Source: Kocuria turfanensis
Lineage (GTDB): Bacteria; Actinomycetota; Actinomycetes; Actinomycetales; Micrococcaceae
Assembly: GCF_001580365.1 (NCBI RefSeq)
Contig: NZ_CP014480.1
Span: 1,179,008-1,243,007 of the forward strand
DNA length: 64,000 nt
Reading direction: 5' to 3'
Shown here in pieces: positions 57,797 to 64,000 of the stretch. Every line of letters starts with the position of its first letter. Positions within the stretch are counted from its first letter, which is position 1. The position numbers were made by a program, and so were the translations under genes. A model generated the notes under the pieces. That model was not told where the DNA came from. It saw only the letters and a program-made list of their open reading frames with translations, and searched no databases.

Positions 57797-58155
57797 TGAT
57801 TACTCCTGTCGTCACGCCGGTTCCAACACCGATCGAGAGCACGGTGCGGGCCTTGCGGAACAGCTTGTCGGATGATGTGCCCTCCCCCGGCGTCGCACGC
57901 CGGACCGGGCCCAGCCCTCCATGCCAGGAGCATCTGAACCCGCCACCAGGCGGCGCGGAGGCGCCCTGCACGCGGTCATTATGCGCTGGCACGAAGAGCT
58001 GTGGGGTGCACGGGCAGACGAAAACGCCCATACAAGCTCACCAGCTTAGCACAGGCGCCACAGCGCCCGGGCCGCCGGAGGACGGCGACGGCCCGCCCCT
58101 CGCACGGAGGAACGGGCCGTCGCCGCGGTGGCCGGCTCGGCAGAGCCGGTCCGGA
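57797..58155 (-). promoter_or_regulatory. rpsQ-rplN intergenic region: terminator plus spc-operon leader
   Basis: 359 bp without a convincing gene. Next to rpsQ lies a 13-bp hairpin (58083-58125). -10 candidates on the minus strand are TAAGCT (58043-58048) and TAATGA (57976-57981), both without a clear -35. A small hairpin CGGCGT-CGC-ACGCCG lies near 57886-57900. An open frame continues upstream from rplX through this region but shows no protein-like features. Confidence 0.45.
58083..58125 (-). terminator. S10-operon terminator after rpsQ
   Basis: Perfect 13-bp stem CGGCGACGGCCCG (58083-58095) / CGGGCCGTCGCCG (58113-58125), 31 nt past the rpsQ stop. Confidence 0.8.
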
Positions 58156-58446
58156 CTACTTCGCCTTCTCGATGATCTCCACGATCCGCCACCGCTTGGA
58201 GGCGGACAGCGGGCGGGTCTCGGCGATCAGCACGAGGTCGCCGACGCCGGCGGCGTTCTGCTCGTCGTGGGCCTTGACCTTCGACGAACGGCGCATGACC
58301 TTGCCGTACAGGGCGTGCTTGACGTTGTCCTGCAGCTGCACGACGACGGTCTTGTCCATCTTGTCGGAGACCACGTAGCCGCGGCGGCTCTTGCGGTCGC
58401 CGCGCTCGGGGGCCTGCTCGGCCCCGTTGTTGATCTGCTCGGTCAC
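58156..58446 (-). CDS. rpsQ: 30S ribosomal protein S17
   Basis: 96 residues; [28 protein letters not shown] is diagnostic; the first ~20 residues are a variable arm. GTG at 58444-58446 overlaps the rpmC stop by 4 nt. Last gene of the S10 operon. Confidence 0.97.
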   Translation of the reverse strand: MTEQINNGAEQAPERGDRKSRRGYVVSDKMDKTVVVQLQDNVKHALYGKVMRRSSKVKAHDEQNAAGVGDLVLIAETRPLSASKRWRIVEIIEKAK

Positions 58447-58724
58447 TTGGCGTCCTCCTCGGAGGTGGTCTCGGCGGTGGTCTCGGCGGAGCCCGCCTGG
58501 GGCCGGATGCCGAGCTCGCGCTCGCGCAGCACCGTGTAGATGCGGGCGATGTCGCGCTTGACCGCCTTCAGGCGGGCGTTGTTCTCGAGCTGACCCGTTG
58601 CGGACTGGAAACGGAGGTTGAACAGCTCCGTCTTGGCCTTGCGCAGCGCCTCACCCAGAGAGTCCTTGTCGAGGGCCGCGAGGTTCTCGATGCTCAGATC
58701 CTTGGATCCAACAGCCATTCTCAT
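58443..58724 (-). CDS. rpmC: 50S ribosomal protein L29
   Basis: 93 residues; core [22 protein letters not shown] with ~20 extra acidic residues at the C-terminus; near the peptide exit. ATG at 58722-58724 overlaps the rplP stop by 4 nt and has AAGG 6 nt upstream; ATG two codons later (58718) is the alternative. Confidence 0.96.
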   Translation of the reverse strand: MRMAVGSKDLSIENLAALDKDSLGEALRKAKTELFNLRFQSATGQLENNARLKAVKRDIARIYTVLRERELGIRPQAGSAETTAETTSEEDAK

Positions 58725-59137
58725 TCACCACCTTCGCGACGCACGATGCGTGCCTTCATCGGGAGCTTGTGGATCGCCAGGCGCAGGGCCTCGCGGGCGA
58801 CCTCTTCGGAGACACCGGAGAGCTCGAACATCACGCGCCCGGGCTTGACGTTCGCGACCCACCACTCGGGCGAGCCCTTGCCGGAGCCCATGCGGGTCTC
58901 GGCGGGCTTCTTGGTCAGGGGACGGTCCGGGTAGATGTTGATCCAGACCTTGCCGCCACGCTTGATGTGGCGGGTCATGGCGATACGGGCGGCCTCGATC
59001 TGACGGTTCGTCACGTAGGCCGGCGTGAGCGCCTGGATGCCCCACTCGCCGAAGGCGACGGTGGTGCCGCCCTTGGCTGCGCCCGTGCGCTTCGGGTGGT
59101 GCTGCTTGCGGAACTTCACACGACGTGGGATGAGCAT
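58721..59137 (-). CDS. rplP: 50S ribosomal protein L16
   Basis: 138 residues; [16 protein letters not shown] start and [18 protein letters not shown] core are invariant; needed for A-site tRNA positioning. ATG at 59137 directly follows the rpsC stop. Confidence 0.98.
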   Translation of the reverse strand: MLIPRRVKFRKQHHPKRTGAAKGGTTVAFGEWGIQALTPAYVTNRQIEAARIAMTRHIKRGGKVWINIYPDRPLTKKPAETRMGSGKGSPEWWVANVKPGRVMFELSGVSEEVAREALRLAIHKLPMKARIVRREGGE

Positions 59138-59992
59138 TTAGTTACCACCCTCTGCGTTGGTCGCCCCCGCGGCCGGGGCCTGGGAGGCGGGGGCGGAGTC
59201 GCCGCGCTCACGGCGTCCGCCACGGTCGTTACGGTCGGTGCGACGACGGTCGCCGCCGCCGCCGCCACGGCGCTCACCCGGACCGCCGCGGCGGTCACGG
59301 TCGCCACCACGGCCGCGCGACGGAGCGGCGGCCTGCTGGGCCGCCAGTTCCTTGGCGGTGAGGTCGCCCTTGTAGATCCAGACCTTCACGCCGATGCGGC
59401 CGAAGGTGGTCTTGGCCTCGAAGAAGCCGTAGTCGATGTTCGCGCGCAGGGTGTGCAGGGGCACACGGCCTTCGCGGTAGAACTCGGAGCGGCTCATCTC
59501 GGCGCCGCCGAGGCGGCCGGCGCACTGGATCCGGATGCCCTTGGCGCCGGCGCGCTGCGCCGACTGGATGGCCTTCTTCATGGCGCGGCGGAAGGCTACG
59601 CGGGAGGCGAGCTGCTCGGCGACGCCCTGGGCGACCAGCTGGGCGTCCACCTCGGGGTTCTTGACCTCGAGGATGTTCAGCTGGATCTGCTTGCCCGTGA
59701 GCTTCTCGAGCTCGCCGCGGATGCGGTCGGCCTCGGCGCCGCGGCGGCCGATGACGATGCCGGGGCGGGCGGTGTGGATGTCCACGCGCACCCGGTCCCG
59801 GGTCCGCTCGATCTCGACCTTCGAGATGCCGGCGCGCTCCATGCCCGTGGACATGAGCTTGCGGATCTTGATGTCCTCACGGACGTAGTCCTTGTACCGC
59901 TGGCCCTCCTTGGTGGAGTCCGCGTACCAGTGCGACACGTGGTCGGTGGTGATGCCCAGCCGGAACCCGTGCGGGTTGATCTTCTGTCCCAC
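59138..59992 (-). CDS. rpsC: 30S ribosomal protein S3 with RGG-rich C-terminus
   Basis: 284 residues; [23 protein letters not shown] start, KH domain near 60-110 and the core to about residue 215. The last ~60 residues are an Arg/Gly-rich tail with RGG and RDR units, then Ala-rich, longer than most S3 proteins. S3 forms the mRNA entry tunnel. GTG at 59990-59992 follows the rplV stop without a gap. Confidence 0.97.
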   Translation of the reverse strand: MGQKINPHGFRLGITTDHVSHWYADSTKEGQRYKDYVREDIKIRKLMSTGMERAGISKVEIERTRDRVRVDIHTARPGIVIGRRGAEADRIRGELEKLTGKQIQLNILEVKNPEVDAQLVAQGVAEQLASRVAFRRAMKKAIQSAQRAGAKGIRIQCAGRLGGAEMSRSEFYREGRVPLHTLRANIDYGFFEAKTTFGRIGVKVWIYKGDLTAKELAAQQAAAPSRGRGGDRDRRGGPGERRGGGGGDRRRTDRNDRGGRRERGDSAPASQAPAAGATNAEGGN

Positions 59993-60358
59993 TTAGCGGA
60001 CCTCCTCGCTGTCAGGGCTCGCCACGATCACGGTGATGTGGCTCGTGCGCTTGTTGATGCGGTAGGCGCGGCCCTGGGCGCGCGGCTGGAACCGCTTCAT
60101 GGTCGGACCCTCGTCGACGAAGGCCTCGCTCACCACGAGCTCGTCCTCCTTGAACGGCAGGCCGTCGCGGTCGGCCAGCTGGCGCGCGTTGGCGACCGCC
60201 GACTGGAGGACCTTGAACACCGGCTCCGAAGCGCCCTGGGGGGCGAACTTCAGAATCGCCAGAGCCTCATTCGCCTGTTGGCCACGAATCAGGTTGACGA
60301 CGCGCCGGGCCTTCATAGGCGTCACGCGGATGTAGCGCGCAGATGCCTTGGCTTCCAT
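59993..60358 (-). CDS. rplV: 50S ribosomal protein L22
   Basis: 121 residues; [24 protein letters not shown] start; its beta-hairpin ([22 protein letters not shown]) lines the exit tunnel where macrolide resistance changes occur. ATG at 60356-60358. Confidence 0.98.
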   Translation of the reverse strand: MEAKASARYIRVTPMKARRVVNLIRGQQANEALAILKFAPQGASEPVFKVLQSAVANARQLADRDGLPFKEDELVVSEAFVDEGPTMKRFQPRAQGRAYRINKRTSHITVIVASPDSEEVR

Positions 60359-60411
60359 TGCTTTCCTTCTCTCGTCTTCTCGAAGTGCTCACGCTGCGGG
60401 ATCCCGGAGGA

Positions 60412-60693
60412 TCAGCGGCGCTTGCCCTTCTTGTCGTCCTTCACATGGCCGCGGAAGGTCCGCGTGGGAGCGAACTCGCCGAGCTTGTGCCCGACCATCG
60501 ACTCGGTGATGAACACGGGGATGTGCTTGCGTCCGTCGTGCACGGCGATCGTGTGCCCCAGCATGTCGGGGATGATCATCGAGCGGCGGGACCACGTCTT
60601 GATGACGTTCTTGGTGCCCTTGTCGTTCTCCTTGGCGACCTTCAGGAAAAGGTGCTGATCGACGAAAGGGCCCTTCTTCAGGCTGCGTGGCAT
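60412..60693 (-). CDS. rpsS: 30S ribosomal protein S19
   Basis: 93 residues; [15 protein letters not shown] start, [29 protein letters not shown] core. Head protein contacting 23S rRNA. ATG at 60691-60693. Confidence 0.98.
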   Translation of the reverse strand: MPRSLKKGPFVDQHLFLKVAKENDKGTKNVIKTWSRRSMIIPDMLGHTIAVHDGRKHIPVFITESMVGHKLGEFAPTRTFRGHVKDDKKGKRR

Positions 60694-60705
60694 GTGTCAG
60701 GCTCC

Positions 60706-61545
<840 letters not shown>

Positions 61546-61575
61546 GTGTCAGTTCCTCGTTAAAGTGGTCTCCGC

Positions 61576-61881
61576 TCAGGCGAGCGGACCGCCGAAGATG
61601 TCGATGGTGCCTTCCTTCAGGGTCACAACGGCACGCTTGGTGCCCTTGCGCTGACCCCAGCCGAAGCGCGTGCGCTTCCGCTTCCCGGCACGGTTGATGG
61701 TGTTCACGGTCTCGACCTTGACGCCGAAGATCTGCTCCACGGCGTACTTGATCTCCGTCTTGTTCGAGTCGGGCGCCACGAAGAACGTGTAGCGGCCCTC
61801 GTCGATGAGACCGTAGGACTTCTCCGAGACGACGGGTGCAATGATGACGTCGCGGGGATCCTTGATGGTGGTCGCGCTCAC
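61576..61881 (-). CDS. rplW: 50S ribosomal protein L23
   Basis: 101 residues; [20 protein letters not shown] and the arm [16 protein letters not shown]; docking site for trigger factor and SRP at the tunnel exit. GTG at 61879-61881 overlaps the rplD stop by 4 nt. Confidence 0.97.
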   Translation of the reverse strand: MSATTIKDPRDVIIAPVVSEKSYGLIDEGRYTFFVAPDSNKTEIKYAVEQIFGVKVETVNTINRAGKRKRTRFGWGQRKGTKRAVVTLKEGTIDIFGGPLA

Positions 61882-62501
61882 TTGGCGTCCTCCTGCTTCT
61901 TCTTGCCGGCGGCCGCCACGAAGGACTCGAAGGCGTCCTTGGTGAAGACCACGTCGTCGGAGACCAGCACGTCGTAGGTGTTGAGCTGGTCGGCGTAGAC
62001 GGTGTGGACGTCGTCGAGGTTGCGCACCGAGAGCGCGGCCACGTCGTCGTTGCGGTGCAGCACGACCAGCAGGTTCTTCCGGTCGGTGAGCCCGCGCAGG
62101 GTCGCCATGGCGCCCTTCGTGCTGGGGACGGAGCCCTCGACGACGGCCTCCACGACGTGGATGCGGCCGTTGCGCGCCCGGTCCGAGAGGGCTCCGCGCA
62201 GCGCGGCGGCCTTCATCTTCTTGGGCGTGCGCTGGCTGTAGTCGCGCGGGGTCGGCCCGTGCACCACGCCGCCGCCGGTCATGTGCGGGGCGCGGATCGA
62301 GCCCTGGCGGGCGCGGCCGGTGCCCTTCTGCTTGAAGGGCTTGCGGCCGGCGCCGGAGACCTCGGCGCGGTTCTTGGTCTTGTGCGTGCCCTGGCGGGCG
62401 GCCGCCAGCTGGGCGACGACGACCTGGTGCAGCAGCGGCACGTTGGTCTGGACGTCGAAGATCTCAGCGGGCAGGTCGACGTTGACGGTCTGAGTTGCCA
62501 T
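61878..62501 (-). CDS. rplD: 50S ribosomal protein L4
   Basis: 207 residues; the extended loop [30 protein letters not shown] reaches the exit tunnel. ATG at 62499-62501. Confidence 0.98.
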   Translation of the reverse strand: MATQTVNVDLPAEIFDVQTNVPLLHQVVVAQLAAARQGTHKTKNRAEVSGAGRKPFKQKGTGRARQGSIRAPHMTGGGVVHGPTPRDYSQRTPKKMKAAALRGALSDRARNGRIHVVEAVVEGSVPSTKGAMATLRGLTDRKNLLVVLHRNDDVAALSVRNLDDVHTVYADQLNTYDVLVSDDVVFTKDAFESFVAAAGKKKQEDAK

Positions 62502-62507
62502 GGCCTA

Positions 62508-63164
62508 TCAGGCTCCCTTCACTGCGGTGCGGACGAGGACGACCGAACCCTTGGGGCCCGGCAGGGCGCCCTTGATGAGCAGCAGGGAGTTCTCGACGTC
62601 CACGGCGTGAACCGTGAGGTTCTGCGTCGTGTGACGGACGGCGCCCATGCGGCCCGCCATGCGCATGCCCTTGAACACGCGAGCGGGGTAGGACGCGCCG
62701 CCGATGGATCCCGGCTTGCGGTGGTTCTTGTGGGCGCCGTGGGACGCGCCGACGCCGGAGAAGCCGTGACGCTTCATCACACCGGCCGTGCCCTTGCCCT
62801 TGGTCTTGCCGATGACGTCGACCTTCTGGCCGGCCTCGAAGAGCTCGACGGAGAGCTCCTGGCCCAGCTCGTAGGTGTCGGCGTCCGCGGTGCGGAGCTC
62901 GACGACGTGGCGGCGGGGGGTGACGCCGGCCTTCTCGAAGTGGCCGGCCAGCGGCTGGGTCACCTTGCGGGGGTCGATCGCACCGAACCCGATCTGCACG
63001 GCCGAGTAGCCGTCCCGGTCCTGGTTGCGCAGCTGGGTCACGACGTTGGAGTCCGCCTTGACGACGGTCACCGGCACGAACTTCCCGTTCTCGTCCCAGA
63101 CCTGGGTCATGCCGAGCTTGGTGCCCAGCAGGCCCTTCACCTGGCGTTCGAAAGTGGTAGTCAT
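62508..63164 (-). CDS. rplC: 50S ribosomal protein L3
   Basis: 218 residues; [25 protein letters not shown] start and [28 protein letters not shown] loop, which reaches the peptidyl-transferase centre. ATG at 63162-63164. Confidence 0.98.
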   Translation of the reverse strand: MTTTFERQVKGLLGTKLGMTQVWDENGKFVPVTVVKADSNVVTQLRNQDRDGYSAVQIGFGAIDPRKVTQPLAGHFEKAGVTPRRHVVELRTADADTYELGQELSVELFEAGQKVDVIGKTKGKGTAGVMKRHGFSGVGASHGAHKNHRKPGSIGGASYPARVFKGMRMAGRMGAVRHTTQNLTVHAVDVENSLLLIKGALPGPKGSVVLVRTAVKGA

Positions 63165-63180
63165 TGGGATGCGATCCTCT

Positions 63181-63489
63181 TTACAGCTTGATTTCGATGT
63201 TCACGTCAGCCGGCAGGTCGAGGCGCATGAGCGAGTCGACGGCCTTCGGCGTGGGGTCGATGATGTCGATCAGCCGCTTGTGGGTGCGCATCTCGAAGTG
63301 CTCACGGCTGTCCTTGTACTTGTGCGGCGAGCGGATGACGCAGTACACGTTCTTCTCCGTGGGCAGCGGCACGGGGCCGACCACCGTGGCGCCTGCGCGC
63401 GTCACCGTCTCAACGATCTTCCGGGCCGAGACGTCGATGACCTCGTGGTCGTACGACTTCAGCCGGATGCGGATTTTCTGTCCCGCCAT
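63181..63489 (-). CDS. rpsJ: 30S ribosomal protein S10
   Basis: 102 residues; [27 protein letters not shown] and [35 protein letters not shown] are invariant; also partners NusB in antitermination. ATG at 63487-63489. First gene of the S10 operon, with a promoter ~340 nt upstream. Confidence 0.98.
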
Positions 63490-63826
63490 GGCGTCGTGAC
63501 TCTCTTTCTTCAAGTACTTCCCTGTGACGGAGCATGTGCTCCTTGTGCATGGCGCCGCCTGCTGGGCGCCCCTCCACGCAGACTGAATCCGGAATCCTCC
63601 GGGTTCCTCACCCTGCTGGAGCTCCGACCCCCGAACTCGGGCGTGTCGCCGCGTGCAGCACACGCGGGCGCACCGAATCCGCTGAACGGGGTGGGCTGTA
63701 TGTGGTCCGTACGTGGCAGCGTCTCGGGCAGCTGGCCCTCGGTTCTGCTTCGGGTCCCGACGACTTCTCGGGTGGTGCCGGTTCGAACCGCTGAGAGCAC
63801 ACGTCGGCGCTTGAACAACGTCGTCC

Positions 63827-63855
63827 ATCCTGCCAGAGATGGGCACCCGGTGCAA
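63827..63855 (-). promoter_or_regulatory. rpsJ (S10 operon) promoter
   Basis: Minus strand TTGCAC (63850-63855), 17-nt spacer, CAGGAT (63827-63832). Confidence 0.65.
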
Positions 63856-63996
63856 ACGCACGCGGGCCCGCACCGCCCCGCCGGCGCCCGGGCGTACCCG
63901 ACCGTGCCGCAACCGTGAGGGTTCCGCGACCCGCGCCGGCGGGGGCGGCCGTATCCTGGCCGTGTCCGCGCACCGACGTCCGGGGAGATGGTTCCC

Positions 63997-64000
63997 ATGC
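63997..64000 (+). CDS. Possible start of a divergent gene (cut by window edge)
   Basis: ATG at 63997-63999 is preceded by GGGGAGA 8 nt upstream and by a -10-like TATCCT at 63952-63957. Only the first codon is inside the window, so this is a guess from start signals alone; an in-frame-independent GTG at 63962 is an alternative. Confidence 0.25.

Larger units (their letters stand above)
63490..64000 (-). promoter_or_regulatory. S10-operon leader and promoter region
   Basis: 511 bp with no minus-strand gene. A good minus-strand promoter lies at 63827-63855, giving a leader of about 330 nt before rpsJ. A plus-strand TATCCT (63952-63957) and a ribosome site near the right edge hint at a divergent gene starting there. 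Confidence 0.55.

Noticed and set aside
57797..58031. Possible small gene upstream of rplX/rplN in the spc leader
   Set aside because: The open frame lacks a ribosome site, overlaps rplN in another frame and has no recognisable domain.
58769..60658. Plus-strand open frame of ~630 codons over rpsS-rplP
   Set aside because: It is antisense to ribosomal-protein genes with clear family sequence and shows no protein-like features.

Overview
This window is chromosomal DNA from a high-GC Gram-positive bacterium, almost certainly an actinobacterium of the order Micrococcales and probably the family Micrococcaceae (Kocuria-like). The reasons are the very GC-rich codons, frequent GTG starts, mycothiol genes (mshA and ino1), a GroEL1-type chaperonin with a His-rich tail, frequent leaderless-type promoters, and the gene order itself. 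No rRNA, tRNA, CRISPR array, insertion sequence or prophage was seen. The backbone is the conserved actinobacterial run of housekeeping genes, read right to left on the minus strand: S10 operon (rpsJ to rpsQ), spc operon (rplN to rplO), secY-adk-map-rlmN, infA-rpmJ-rpsM-rpsK, rpoA-rplQ, truA, rplM-rpsI, glmM, glmS, acpS-nnr, alr-tsaE-tsaB-rimI-tsaD, groES-groEL and guaB (cut by the left edge).

Four accessory blocks interrupt the backbone. (1) Between guaB and groEL (1509-5710) lie two overlapping, strongly similar OafA-type acyltransferases with C-terminal SGNH domains. (2) Between groES and tsaD (8046-15827) lie plus-strand genes: a ferric-siderophore ABC importer of the YclNOPQ/FatBCD type behind an iron box, a THUMP-like methyltransferase, a YbdK-type carboxylate-amine ligase and a D-2-hydroxyacid dehydrogenase. 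(3) Between alr and nnr (20132-32903) lie a DUF1905 protein, mshA with a coupled phosphatase-like gene, ino1, a small membrane protein, a LysE-type exporter, an aldo-keto reductase and the glgX-treY-treZ set that makes trehalose from glycogen. (4) Between glmS and glmM (37145-41761) lie a mannitol PTS permease, coaA, an M15 D,D-carboxypeptidase lipoprotein and mscL.

The genes connect functionally. glmS and glmM supply amino-sugar for UDP-GlcNAc, which MshA joins to the inositol phosphate made by Ino1, the first steps of mycothiol synthesis. The tsa genes make the tRNA t6A modification. alr and the M15 peptidase act on peptidoglycan D-alanine. treXYZ and mscL handle osmotic stress. The groESL operon carries two CIRCE-type HrcA operators and a perfect 20-bp inverted repeat between its two genes.

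Two patterns recur. At least ten genes have a TANNNT -10 element only 6-8 nt before the start codon, the layout of leaderless transcripts. Strong GC-rich hairpins cut the ribosomal superoperon into shorter transcription units. The most interesting hypothesis is that the phosphatase-like gene overlapping mshA supplies the poorly assigned dephosphorylation step of mycothiol synthesis.
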